A DNA stretch of 64,000 nt, taken from positions 23,589,885 through 23,653,884 of the forward strand of contig OX438751.1 of assembly GCA_949316235.1 (NCBI GenBank), given 5' to 3'. A model generated the notes under the pieces. The model made no database searches and was not told the DNA's origin. It saw nothing but the letters and a program-made list of their open reading frames with translations. Positions within the stretch are counted from its first letter, which is position 1. Every line of letters begins with the position of its first letter. Of the stretch, positions 1-10,029 are shown piece after piece. This DNA comes from Oegoconia quadripuncta. Lineage: Eukaryota > Arthropoda > Insecta > Lepidoptera > Autostichidae. The position numbers and the translations under genes are program-made.

Positions 1-390
1 GCGTCCAGAAGGCAGACAGAGTTCCCTCTTGGCGAGGTTGATGCGCATGCACAGATAGCTAGCTAGTCACCAGATATTTCAACTGTTAAATCGATATTTG
101 ACATTGCTTTCTTTATTTTTTCAGAGAATAATTTGCCATATTGGACGTTTAAAAACTCTTGGTCTACTAATTTTGGCGAAAAAGGATATTTCAGGCTTCA
201 AAGGGATAAAAATGTGTGTAGTTTCAAGAATGAATTTGCTGCAATGTCCGTTGCTGAGTGATAAACTCATTTATACCAGACATACGAGTACTTCTAGTTT
301 ATAATATTCTGTTTCGCTAACCAAACTTCATGTATTTGTTTCTTTCTTTTCCTAAATAAAATCTGTTGCTATTATATTCACATGTTTGTT
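1..390. other. Unassigned AT-rich sequence
   Basis: I recognise nothing here. The short open frame at 98-304 shows no domain and is probably chance. Confidence 0.5.
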
Positions 391-391
391 T

Positions 392-545
392 TATTTCACG
401 ACCGATTGGTACAGTGGATAGTGACACTGTCAGCTAAACCAACAGTTGCGTGTTCAAATCCCGTAGGGATAAATGTTTGTATGATAAATACGAACATTTA
501 TTCCGGAGTCATGGAAGTTTATATAAATATTTATATATGTATGAT
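392..545 (+). mobile_element. SINE-B (tRNA-derived), 3'-truncated
   Basis: The copy begins with the tRNA-like head (A box near GGTACAGTGGATAG, B box near GTTCAAATCCC) followed by the SINE-B body (AAATGTTTGTATGATAAATAC, GTTTATATAAATATTTATA). It lacks the distal part seen in the copy at 59.2 kb. The head is diverged, so it is old. Confidence 0.8.
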
Positions 546-1184
546 TATATATGATTATTATATTATATTAACTGAATGCAAGTTTTCTTTTTGAGCTGGA
601 ACAGTATTGATAGGCCGATAGGTTCTGACTGTATGCAAGCGTATTATGACTGTATGCATAGCACACTCTGGCTACATGTATCAAAACCAATATTTAGAAC
701 TAAATATAGATATTTTTTATGGAAAAGCAGATAATTGGGTTTCAATACCATTACCTTTGATCTGTTTTCCTTATAAAGATAATATATGAAGCAATAAAAG
801 GCTGTAGACTGGATCCATAGCTTAGACATTACAAATTCAAATAGTTTAATTTGCGTATTAAAAATGTATATTTCATATGAAATCGAAAATTGCACTTAAG
901 AGGGTTTACTCCATCCAGTGGCGCCTTCTTTGGATAAATTAATAAGCCTTAATTAGGTATTATTTATAATTAGCATTTAGGATTTTTATGTGCACGTCAG
1001 AACAATATATTTGATTTATACTGTATTTATAAAGAAATCTTCATTTACCCAATGAGGTTGCTACTTGACGAAATAAACCCTATTAATGACTGAATAACAA
1101 TGTATCTATTAAGAATTAAAAGATCTAGATCATATAAGATTATACAAGGAACTTAGAAGACTACATTTTGAATGTCCTATACCT
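546..1184. other. Unassigned AT-rich sequence
   Basis: No gene is recognised. At 896-930 a short motif (CCAGTGGCGCC context) recurs at 50258-50300 and may be the edge of an unnamed repeat. Confidence 0.4.
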
Positions 1185-1344
1185 CTGAAGTACCTGTATA
1201 AGTAATAGGCCAGTAAAATATGTAATTTTTGTGGCGTAACTTCCTATTATCTTAAAGTTGACTTTTTGTAGAAAGATAGAGTTACCCTTCAGTAATAGAA
1301 TAAAATTGTTTCCTAACAATTCTATAACTTGCTTTAGGTATAGT

Positions 1345-1497
1345 TTTTTTTTTATATATAATATATGAGAGGGCGGCAAACGAGCATACGGGTCACCTGA
1401 TGGGAAGCAATCACCGCCGCCCATGGACACCCGCAACACCAAAAGGGTCACAGATGCGTTGCCGGCCTTTGAGGAAGGTGTAGGCTCGTTTCTATTA
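1345..1497 (-). mobile_element. Jockey/CR1-like LINE 3' end (family T)
   Basis: On the minus strand this reads as the last residues of a LINE ORF2 ([20 protein letters not shown], ending in a HGR-type tail), then the family-T 3' end (GGTGATTGCTTCCCATCAGG, GCTCGTTTGCCGCCCTCTC) and an A-rich tail. Only the last 150 bp are present, as expected for severe 5' truncation. Its absence at the matching point of the 52-kb copy shows it inserted after the duplication. Confidence 0.75.
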
Positions 1498-1699
1498 TAA
1501 TATAGGTATAATATAGGAATAGTATAATGTATTTAGTTATAAAACCTACAATATTAAATTTAAGTTACCACTGTGAACTTTATTACGTTGCAAAAGATGC
1601 TAAGATGTCCTAAAACCACTTTCCTAAAAAATAATCAATGCTTACTTTATATTTGCTAAAAATAGTTTATTGAGTCGTGACATTTGCCCTGTGTGATAT

Positions 1700-1925
1700 T
1701 TTTCATAAATTCAGAGAGAAATTTAATTCGTGTAATTTCCACTAGGGACCATAGCCGGATTCGATCATAAAATTTTCGAATACGCATACAAAGTAAACCA
1801 TTTCAGAATAGTTACTATGTTATAGGTATTCAAAAATTTTGTGATCGAATTCGACTATGTTCCTTGGGGAAAGTTGCTCGTGATCAGGAGTGGAATCACC
1901 AGTTAATGGGAAATACATGATTTCA
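1700..1925. repeat. Palindromic repeat G
   Basis: Two arms read toward each other: about 1740-1800 (GGACCATAGCCGGATTCGAT) and about 1810-1868 (complement AGGAACATAGTCGAATTCGA). They are flanked by AATTCGTGTAATTTCC and by the complement of CCCATTAACTGGTGATTCC. Related sequence is at 4225-4870 and, more diverged, at about 20490-20640. It may be a small inverted-repeat transposon. Confidence 0.55.
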
Positions 1926-1946
1926 AATTCACCCTGTATATTTTTA

Positions 1947-2297
1947 TATTTTTTTTTTATGCACGACGGGTTCGTACTTGACCTCAGTCACACCTGATGT
2001 TAAGTGAAGATGAGGTTAACCGCCTCAGTGGCTCAATGTAAACAACATTGTTCATTGCTCATTGAGGTCGCGGGTTCGATCCCCAGCGGGGTACATATTT
2101 AGTACTCGGTTTGGTTGGTGGTAGGGCATTTTAAAATGTCCGTCTGGCTAGCTACCACCATCTTATCTAAATCTGCCGCCAAGCAGCAATGTTTATAGCA
2201 TTGTTGTGTTCCGGTTGTCAGAGATAAGATAGCCAGTCCCCCAAATGTGTTGGGGTTTCCGGGTCAGTACGCTTCCACCTTCGACCTCATCTTCACT
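1947..2297 (-). mobile_element. SINE-A with a 5' inversion
   Basis: 1947-2015 is the complement of a SINE-A 3' tail, including the poly-A (seen as T). From about 2016 a SINE-A runs in plus orientation from its tRNA-like head (B box GGTTCGATCCCC near 2075) to CTCATCTTCACT, where it stops. Read on the minus strand it is one SINE with its 5' part inverted and about 14 bp shared at the switch point. Confidence 0.75.
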
Positions 2298-2449
2298 CAA
2301 TAACGAAGTTATTGATCGATTTTTTTTAAATCGTTACAGGAGTTCTAAGTATTCTTCTTCTTAGCTTCTCTCTATATCTTAGCACAATCCTGTTGTCGCT
2401 TATTATTATTATTTTATATATCAATAAATATCTATTTAGTACACCTATA

Positions 2450-3164
2450 CAGGGCGTCCCAAAGTTATGGGACATGAAGGGGAAGTACCTTAAATATTGT
2501 AGATAGTGAATTTTGCTCAAAGAAGACTTTATGTTATTTTTAAAAGTTAGTAATTCTGCATTCATAGATTTTCTAAAAATTACTTGCTTCGGCTGGGAAT
2601 CGAACCGACTTAAATGTGAAAAAAAAAACACCCTACTTTTATGATGCCAATCGAAAGAATAGCTAAAAAATAATAACTCTGCCTAAGTAACATAGTATTT
2701 TAAAAGAAAGGAACAACATAAAATGATTGAGTCAAATTTCAAGAAAGTTATTTATTGCCGACGACGTTCGAAAAGTAGCGATATTATCATTCCAAAGATA
2801 GCATTGATTATTCGTAAATAAGTACCCACTTCATAAAAGTGGCCGTTACGGCAGTTTCATGTATGTTTTTTATTTGATTAAAATGATTAATTTCACGTTG
2901 TTCCTTTCTTTTAAAATACTATGTTACTTAGGCAGAGTTATTATTTTTTAGCTATTCTTTCGATTGGCATCATAAAAGTAGGGTGTTTTTTTTTTCACAT
3001 TTGAGTCGGTTCGATTCCCAGCCGAAGCAAATAATTTTTAGAAAATCTATGAATGCAGAATTACTAACTTTTAAAAATAACATAAAGTCTTCTTTGAGCA
3101 AAATTCACTATCTACGATATTTAAGGTACTTCCCCTTCATGTCCCATAACTTTGGGACGCCCTG
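2450..3164. mobile_element. Foldback / long-inverted-repeat DNA element
   Basis: Two arms of 268 bp (2450-2717 and 2897-3164) are near-identical inverted copies with a handful of mismatches, around a 179-bp spacer. The ends are CAGGGCGTCCCAAAG and its complement. TATA flanks both sides (2446-2449 and 3165-3168), consistent with a TATA or TA target duplication. Each arm carries GGTTCGATTCCCAGCC, resembling a pol III B box. The similar reading frames in the two arms follow from arm symmetry. No transposase is present. Confidence 0.85.
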
Positions 3165-3229
3165 TATATAATGAAATTTATTCACGTAGTTTGTATCTGC
3201 ATCCCTATTTAATACCGCACAACCTACCT

Positions 3230-3388
3230 ATTTCAAATGTACTGTCCTTATACCCAAAGGTTGCCTGGAAGAGATCCCTTTTAGTGATAAGGTCGCCAAA
3301 TTGTACATTCTATTCTTACCACTTTTCTGAAACTGTATTTTTTTGTCTGTTGTGCAATAAAGTGTATTTGTATTTGTATATTCTCTGA
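3230..3388 (+). mobile_element. CR1-like LINE 3' UTR
   Basis: The sequence has the conserved 3' hairpin region (AGAGATCCCTTTTAGTGATA, AGGTCGCC), a TTCTTACCACTTTTCTG segment, AATAAAGTG and a short TATTTG repeat tail. No coding sequence remains. Related tails lie at 12463-12682, 32646-32769 and 39505-39730. Confidence 0.7.
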
Positions 3389-3586
3389 CGCAATGTTATC
3401 CACGGTGGTTATTTTAATATAATGTTCTATGTTTTATTGCTAAATACCTGTACCTACTATATCTAAAGCAAACTACCGATTTATTAGAAAACATTTTTAT
3501 TCTATCACTGAGAGGTACACGGATTGAATGTGCAAAAAATCACGGCCTTTAAGATTACAGAAAACGTTAAAAGTGTATCCTCACTG

Positions 3587-3889
3587 GAATGTAAACAACA
3601 TTGGGTTTACGATTCGGAGGTCGCGGATTCGATCCCCAGCGGGGTACATGTTTAAGTACTCGGTTTGGTTGGTGGTAGGGCATTTTAAATGTCCGCCTGG
3701 CTAGCTACCACCATCTTATCTAAATCTGCCGCCAAGCAGCAATGTTAATAGCATTGTTGTGTTCCGGTTGTCAGTGATAAGATGTGTTGGGGTTTCCCGG
3801 TCAGTACGCTTCCACCTTCGACTTCATCTTCACTTAACATCAGATGTGATTGAGGTCAAGTACCAACCCGTTGTGTGCATAAAAAAAAA
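3587..3889 (+). mobile_element. SINE-A, nearly full length
   Basis: It lacks only the first bases of the head. B box GGATTCGATCCCC, the GGTTTGGTTGGTGG segment, the paired ATCTTATCT/AGATAAGAT core and the tail CAGATGTGATTGAGGTCAAG plus poly-A are present. It interrupts the duplicated block right after block 5, where the 52-kb copy continues with different sequence. Confidence 0.9.
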
Positions 3890-4224
3890 CTTATTAAATG
3901 AATATATCCTCTTTATGTAACTTCATTGGGCAGCAGCTTTACCATCTAAAATAACATCATCTTCCGTGAAAAGATATTATTAGATTCTTGAATTACATAT
4001 GATCATCTGTGGAGAACCTTTTGTGACAAAAGGTTTTTATTTTAATTTTTTTCCATGAAAGAGATTTGATACGTCCTTTGTGTTTTGTACGAGTGAGCTT
4101 TTATTGTAGATTGACACATGAACTTAAGGATTTTTTTTTAATGTTTTGCTTATCGGGTTTATCTTTGCGATGGGTTTCGTAACATTTTAATCTAAGGTCT
4201 TATACTCTTTTAAACGTGTATGAA
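3890..4224. other. Unassigned sequence
   Basis: I recognise nothing in this stretch. Confidence 0.4.
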
Positions 4225-4308
4225 ACTACAGTAGACAGAGTGAATTTCAATTCGTGTAATTCCCATTAACTGGTGACGTCACTCTTGATTACGAACAACT
4301 TTACCCAA

Positions 4309-4776
4309 TTTGATATTTTTTGATTTTTTGACCCAAGAATTTTTTGTTAAGCGTTCACAGGAAAGGGGCATTTGGTATAGAACCATCCAACCTGAGCCAT
4401 TACAGTCTCCATGGATTAATGAATGCTCATTATCCAGACAAGATCTGGCCATAGCGATGAGACTCCGTTCCGGACACATCCCGACAAATAAGTTTAAATT
4501 TTTGATGGGTATATCAGATACACCCACTTGCAATGACTGCGGGGTAATAGAGGATGTTCATCATGTGTTGACGGAATGTGTTCGGGGCGTATCTCGACGC
4601 TATTCAGACGATGTAGGATACTACAACAGTATACTCTCCACTCCAAATTCCGAAAAAGCTAAAGAAGTGTACTGTTTATATAAAAACATAATTTAATTAC
4701 CCTATAGAGGCTGTATAGAGCGACATGGTCGTTTAAAACGACCAAGCTCTTTAAAGTTAGATAAAAAAAAAAAAAA
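4309..4776 (+). mobile_element. 5'-truncated LINE inserted in repeat G
   Basis: A LINE 3' end with a poly-A tail is bounded by a 12-bp direct repeat, AACTTTACCCAA, at 4297-4308 and 4777-4788. After the stop codon a 3' UTR carries a hairpin (GGTCGTTTAAAACGACC) before the A-run. The clear duplication and intact short frame indicate fairly recent insertion. Confidence 0.9.
4310..4696 (+). pseudogene. LINE ORF2 C-terminus (zinc-knuckle-like end), 5'-truncated
   Basis: The remaining ~128 codons read without a stop to the natural end of a LINE ORF2. The visible motif is a cysteine/histidine cluster, CNDCGVIEDVHHVLTEC (CxxC, HH, then C), preceded by LRSGHIPTNKFKFLMG. This is the type of terminal domain that follows the reverse transcriptase, or an RNase H domain, in I- and Jockey-group LINEs. 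No reverse transcriptase or endonuclease motif is present, because the element is 5'-truncated. The frame opens with TTG, simply the first codon after truncation, so it is not an expressed gene. Clade assignment is tentative. Confidence 0.8.
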
Positions 4777-5314
4777 AACTTTACCCAAGGAACCATAGTC
4801 GAATTCGATCAAAGAATTTTCGATTACCCATACAAAGTAAACCATTCTGAAGCTACCTTTAGTAATGGAAGTCCAACAAATTTCGGCTTGTTGTTTTTGA
4901 CGTTTAATTGATCACCGTTCCTGTTCTGGCTATGGTTTTCACGAGGTACAGCAGTTTGTTAGCGATCGCATAAGCAGCGCACATTTGAGACGTCATCGAC
5001 CGAAGCCGAATATGTTAGCACATCGGAGGCTATAAAATAATAATATAATAATAAATATTTATTATCTCACCACAAATAAATGGGTACATTGATGAAATAG
5101 TAATGTTAGGTAAATACAAAAACAAATTCCTTTAGAAATAGGCTCGAAACATGTGCTACAGATCTCCAGGCTCTCACTCCCTTACTATTAGACATTACAA
5201 CAAGAGCACTGAGAATACAAAAGAAAGTCTCTATCTAACTTACTAAAAGAGTTAGGTTTTTTGGAATTACACATTATCTGAAACTGGTCATTATCTTTTA
5301 CCCATTGTTAGATA

Positions 5315-5475
5315 GATAGATAGATAGATAGATCGTTTATTTGTATCTCCAGTCACACACATACCATAAGTTCCAAAGCAATTGGATAAACATATTTTAT
5401 AACAATTCATAAACAGCCGTACAAATGGGTCATAGCTCAGTGTATATGTATAATTGCTCAGAGAGCAAAACAATT
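5315..5475 (-). mobile_element. LINE 3' tail (family K) with (GATA)n end
   Basis: On the minus strand it runs from GAGCAATTATACATATAC through GAGCTATGACCCATTTG to AATAAACGATC followed by (TATC)n, a short-repeat tail typical of some LINEs. The same sequence, broken by two insertions, is at 23.88-24.56 kb. The minus frame at 5291-5473 is its translation and has no recognisable domain. Confidence 0.6.
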
Positions 5476-5821
5476 GTTGTTACAACCAACTAAGTATTTT
5501 CTCCAATTTTATCGTTCGTTGTAAGCATCATTCCACATTGAATCTAAAATCCAACATGGCGGTCGGTGACACGCCGCATTGTTCAAACAGAAACGACACA
5601 ATCTTTTTTACCTTTTCTTTTTATTCTCTCTGTTTCCGACCCACAATGGCTGCGCTCCGGGGCTGCAGTGCTTTAGTTACCTATGTCACGATCTTTGTTT
5701 TTGGCGGGACGTTACAGATTATATATATATTTAAAAGCTGTTATAATAATATTTCATTTGCTGTTGTTTCTTTTACTATATTAGTAGGGTCGTATAAATG
5801 GTATAGGCATGAATAACTAGG
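5476..5821. other. Unassigned; 120-codon open frame with no recognised domain
   Basis: An open frame on the plus strand (5454-5816) begins inside the family-K tail and contains hydrophobic stretches but no motif I recognise. Starting inside a LINE tail argues against a real gene. Confidence 0.3.
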
Positions 5822-5843
5822 TAACTCGTGGCGCAGTCGCTAC
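5822..5843 (+). mobile_element. 5' scrap of 5S-derived SINE-D (possible)
   Basis: AACTCGTGGCGCAGTCGC matches the first bases of the SINE-D copies at 44.6 and 63.8 kb. Nothing of the body follows, so this could be coincidence. Confidence 0.35.
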
Positions 5844-6956
5844 CCGTACCTCATCATGTATGTATGTATGATTCGAATATGATTTAAATTTGTTCAAATA
5901 GTAATAATAATTTGAGACAATTAAATAAAAGTATTGAAATTTTACCAAATACCTACCTATATGATACCTTCTCGTGTCAAGCTTTTTATGGTTTATCACT
6001 TGCAGTTGATTTTAGATATAGATTTTTGTTTTTGTTTACTTTTAGTTAACGTTTAAATTTATTCATAGAGTAATAGTAATTAATTCCTTGGTGGCAGCAA
6101 CTACTCTACTTGGGGGGGACTGAAAATCAGCAAATCTGCTGAGTCCCTACCTTTTCATCACAGTTTGACCTAATTTATTATCAATTAATTACTTGTTAAA
6201 TTAACTTTGTGGTGAATAAATACCTTTTATTTATTTATTTAAAAACAATAGAGGTTAGTCAGGAATTCGTTTGCAAAATATGAAGCTTTAAAGTACTAAT
6301 TTTTGTTAGAGACAAGTATCCCTCCCATCATACCAGCTTGCTAGCTAAACGATTGCTTTTGGATACGTGAAAAAATACACATATGAAGTAAAACTACCAC
6401 TGCGTTTAAGGGACAACCTGACATTCCTTTTATGGGCATGTTATTTCATTCAAAATAAATCTAAATCCGAAATCCATATTAAAATATCTTATTTACTTCG
6501 GTCGTAAATAAATATCCAAATAAATCGAAGAAAATTACTCTTAATGCACACTATACAAATTTACACGGCCATTGACTGATTGATAGGATAGTAGATGGCG
6601 TAATTCATTCTTTAACTTGATGCAACGTTGACAGTTTATCAATGACATTTAAGAGGAAACTTACATTAGAATACGTAATTAATTTGTTTGAAAAAATAAC
6701 GTATTTTTTAATTTTTTCTATTAACTAAAAAAATCGTCTAAAGTTCATGTATCGGGGTACCTAACCATCTATTTCAAGGAATGTCGACTTGTCCCTTACA
6801 GGTAGTATAATATATAACTATCATAGCGAATGTACTTTCTATGCCCACATATTGTAACAAGCAACTACGGCACTTGGCCAGCTTTACATCTAAAAAATGA
6901 AATTCCGAATTACTTAGACAATTTACAGGTTGAAGAATGATGATTTCAGATAAATT
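5844..6956. other. Unassigned; possible LINE tail near 6080-6237
   Basis: At 6080-6237 the sequence ends GTGGTGAATAAATACC then (TTTA)n, resembling a LINE 3' UTR. The rest shows nothing recognisable. Confidence 0.35.
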
Positions 6957-7062
6957 GGAAATTAAATAAAATAAAATAATAAATAAATATCCTTGGACAT
7001 ATACAGACAGCGCTATCTAGTTCCACATTAAGCAACTAGGGTTGTGTTGTGGATACCAGATT

Positions 7063-7682
7063 GTTGATACACTACCCTTGAGGAATGCCCAGCCTGGGCA
7101 GGGGAGCGCCGCGACCTCGTCGCAGCGGTAGGGGACGATCTCTCCTTGCCGGCCATAGTCAAGGCTATGGTCGGCGACGAGAGGTCGTGGAAAGCGGTTC
7201 TCTCCTTCTGCGAGAACGTGATCTCGCAGAAGGAGGCGGCGGAGAGAGAGAGGGTGGCCGATCCCTCCTCTCATCCCATCCGCCGCAGACGCACTGGGAC
7301 CCGGAGAAGGGCATATGCCCATCTTCTCCCCCCTACCTAGCGAGGCTGGGTGGTGACTCGGGGGAGTCACCACCCACACGCAAGCCTCGCGAGAAGGCGC
7401 ACGTGGTGTTCCCACGCGCCTATAGGAGGGCCCGCCGCCGCCGTTGCCCTGGCGGCGGGCGCCGCGCTGGCGTGACTACGGACGATTACCGAGGGGTACC
7501 CGTGGCCATGCCGTTTCGGTGCGCGCGGAGGAACACCGGGGGGTTTTTAGTGGGTAGGACCGCTCCCGTCTGGAGCGGTGAGTCCCACATATCCTCGCCG
7601 CTGACCCCCGTCAGCGGCGGGTCGAACGCGTAAATGTGTTTTCCTCCCGTCAAAAAAAAAAAAATAATGGTTGATACACTAC
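7063..7682 (+). mobile_element. R1-clade LINE, 5'-truncated, with target-site duplication
   Basis: The insert (7076-7669) is strikingly GC-rich against its surroundings. It is bounded by GTTGATACACTAC at 7063-7075 and 7670-7682. The 3' UTR has the R1-type region GAGTCCCACATATCCTCGCC followed by GCTGACCCCCGTCAGCGGCGG-like hairpin sequence, then TCCCGTC and an A-run. Only about 590 bp of the 3' end was copied. Confidence 0.92.
7077..7340 (+). pseudogene. R1-clade LINE ORF2 C-terminus
   Basis: The frame at 7077-7340 reads as the extreme C-terminus of an R1-group ORF2. Recognisable pieces are CPAWAGERRDLVAAVGDDLS, LPAIVKAMVGDERSWKAVLS, FCENVISQKEAAERER and an arginine-rich end before the stop. 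In this group the segment lies after the reverse transcriptase. The RT and endonuclease are missing through 5' truncation, so the fragment has no activity. A longer overlapping frame (7085-7633) is a GC-bias shadow and runs through the 3' UTR. Family knowledge supports the clade; the exact family (R1, TRAS, SART or other) cannot be settled here. Confidence 0.88.
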
Positions 7683-7852
7683 ACAAATACATTTATTTTG
7701 TAAATAAATATATTATATCAATGAAAAACATCTATAACTCGGGTACACATGTCCGTATTCGTCAGACAAACATATGCCCCCAGCGGGATTCGAACCCGCG
7801 ACCTTTTGGTATAGTAGCACAGTTTCTAACCACTACACCAAATAGGTCGTCG

Positions 7853-10029
7853 TCGGAAAGTATAAAATAAATCTTATTAACACGTTCCAGGCCACAACAT
7901 TGAGAGGCGGTCTTAGAAATCCAAGACAATACACCACAACAATGGCGGTTGTATTCGATCTTGAATAATGGCCACATCGTCAACGAACGGCTGACAGCAA
8001 TTAAAAATATAGAAGCGTGAAGTATTAGTGTCGTATTGAGATGATTGTAGTACCGTATTGCCAAGTTATAGAGGTACATACATACTTATACACACACTTC
8101 CAAGTATCCAACTTGATTGTGAAATGTTTAAGATATTCATGTGCCAATTCGATTGAGGTTTTCTTTCGACGCTGTGTCCCAGAACGTGGTAAAGATTCCT
8201 TACAGATTGTCAAGGTCATAAAATTCAAGGAGAACAACTTTAACGCATAATAATGAGCGTCAGCGCATTACATAATAAATTAAACTGGATCTTTTGTGTC
8301 AACTACAAGTTTATTTACATCTATTTCCCCACCAATCATAGCTAATCTTCTAATTGTAATCTCAAGGCCTCTATTCCGACGACCATCAACAATAGGCACA
8401 ATAAGGACTCGCATATTATCTTTATTATTTTTATTATTCATATCATAACGTTTATAAATACATTTCACGGTGGCATTGTGGATGTTGTCTCTCGTCTCAC
8501 TGAGGATATGCCGAACAAAGAGTCCCTCATAAAGGCTGAAAGTGGGTACAAAGAATCGCAACCAGTCATTTTCATACCTATTGGCTATTTTATGACAATA
8601 ACTCCATTGTTAACGATCGGAATTGTGTTGGATTGTATTGTGAGCATCGAAATTCGCGAAACTGGAATTGTCTCAGAACTGGTGGGCTAACGATTGTAGC
8701 TCGAGGCGCTGGACGGGGTAGTAATAACAGGCCGTTGTGTCTGGTGTATGAATATTACAATGTCTATTGAAGTCACTATTAAACACCAGATGCTTGGCTA
8801 AAAAATATTTTGTTGTTCCATTTACCCTGTAATTTCCTCGTAACTTGTCAATATGGTGATCAGAAAGCGGCACTTGATTGCTCTCATTGCGGTGAAATGT
8901 ATGAAAATTGTAATGCTGTTATTCGTTGGCTATGCTTAAATCTGCTCAATTGTTTTTTTTTTTCAAGACTAGACCGTCAAGGCTAGAAAACACTCACCCT
9001 CAATTCAAATTAAGAACAACCCTGGTTCGCGCGCCATGCGATCTCAACAGACTTGTTTTAAATTTGAATTAAAAGATACATTGGACAAAAGGCCGCGGTA
9101 AACTAGCGGATTTCATTGAAAAGTTCCTATGAGTGAATTTAAATTTGAAAAAAAATCCTACGAACACTTAAATTCGTGTTTTTCACTCGATCGAAAAAGG
9201 CTTTTCGTCGGGATCTCGGCGAGTGAAGTTGCATTTTTCTTTTTAATTCTTATAATTTATGCATTCTGACTTTTGAAGCTTAACAATGGCAGAATATTGT
9301 GCGGCAAACGTTAGTGATGGGGTACAAGTGAAGGGAAGTGTAAATAAAAGTGCGTAACGAAGCTTTCGGGTTCTCACAAGAAGCCGTCAAAATCTTTTGT
9401 AAAGCATTCTGCCACTTTACTGAAGAATGATTTGACCGTGTCTAGACTCTGAATACGCCAAGTATACGACGAATTACTTATTTTGACTGAGACTGACTAA
9501 TAAATTGAAGAAATGAGAGAAATAAGACATAATGAGAGGCAATGTTTATATCATTCAGATATAGAAACACTGTGTTTAAAGCTAAATATGCTCAAACGAA
9601 CTTATATTTTATCTAAGCGGAAGGTTCCTAACACAAAAGTATTCGTATTGTCAGCAACCAATGACTGACTGTTTAAGTTCATTCATGTTTATTTTCTTTG
9701 TTTGCACTGTCCATGGCCGATTCAAAACTGTCCGTGATAATATTTGGTTTATTCCAAACCTGCGCCATCTTTTGTCACATCTCGTCTGTTTGGTCACTTG
9801 GACGACAGAAGCATTGTGGTGAGCCAAGGAATTCTAACGTTTGTTTGTTTAAATCTCTTTTCGGCTTCTGTAAAATGGTGGCTTCTGGTGTATTAATGCG
9901 TATAATAATAATGGATTGGTATACTTCTATGATAAGTATGTTTTGTATGTCTACTTATCTATTCAAATGAGAAAACAATATGTTTTGATATAATTTTGTT
10001 TATTGGTGTGTTGGTGTAGAAATCAGGTG
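7853..10029. other. Unassigned stretch with one possible decayed gene
   Basis: No repeat family used elsewhere in the window appears here. The only coding hint is the minus frame at 8280-8612. The frames at 8673-8873 (-) and 9698-9970 (+) show no motif. Confidence 0.4.
8280..8612 (-). pseudogene. Unrecognised minus-strand coding-like fragment
   Basis: Reading from about 8612 down to the stop at 8280 gives about 110 residues with a protein-like composition (NRYENDWLRFFVP, LSETRDNIHNATVKC, RVLIVPIVDGRRNRG). No ATG starts the frame; it opens after an in-frame stop near 8613. No splice context was established. It could be an eroded host gene, an exon, a transposon piece or chance. I assign no function. 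Confidence 0.3.

Larger units (their letters stand above)
1185..3587 (+). repeat. Duplicated block, copy 1, broken by insertions
   Basis: Five segments (about 1185-1344, 1525-1715, 2303-2360, 3380-3460, 3455-3587) match 52405-53312 in the same order and orientation. Between them copy 1 has extra insertions: a LINE tail, palindromic repeat G, SINE-A, a foldback element and a CR1-like tail. Several segments are well conserved (for example CTAAAGCAAACTACCGATTT against CTAAAGCAAGCTACCGATTT). No coding potential is seen, so this is either an old segmental duplication or two copies of a large unnamed repeat. Confidence 0.7.
4225..4870. repeat. Repeat G copy interrupted by a LINE
   Basis: 4225-4308 and 4777-4870 together rebuild one arm of the palindromic repeat seen at 1.7-1.9 kb (CCCATTAACTGGTGACGTC, then GGAACCATAGTCGAATTCGA). 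The LINE at 4309-4776 splits them. Confidence 0.65.
6957..7852 (-). mobile_element. SINE-C (tRNA-derived) split by an R1-clade LINE
   Basis: The tail half is at 6957-7062 and the head half at 7683-7852 (complement of the B box: GGGATTCGAACCCGC). Between them sits the R1-like insertion with a 13-bp target duplication. Together the halves rebuild a full SINE-C like the copy at 58.6 kb. Confidence 0.9.

Noticed and set aside
2326..3171. Two paralogous ~60-100 residue proteins on opposite strands
   Set aside because: They are the same reading of the two inverted arms of the foldback element, without codon bias or known domain.
7085..7633. 182-residue arginine-rich protein
   Set aside because: It is an off-frame reading of the GC-rich R1-like LINE 3' end and runs through its 3' UTR.
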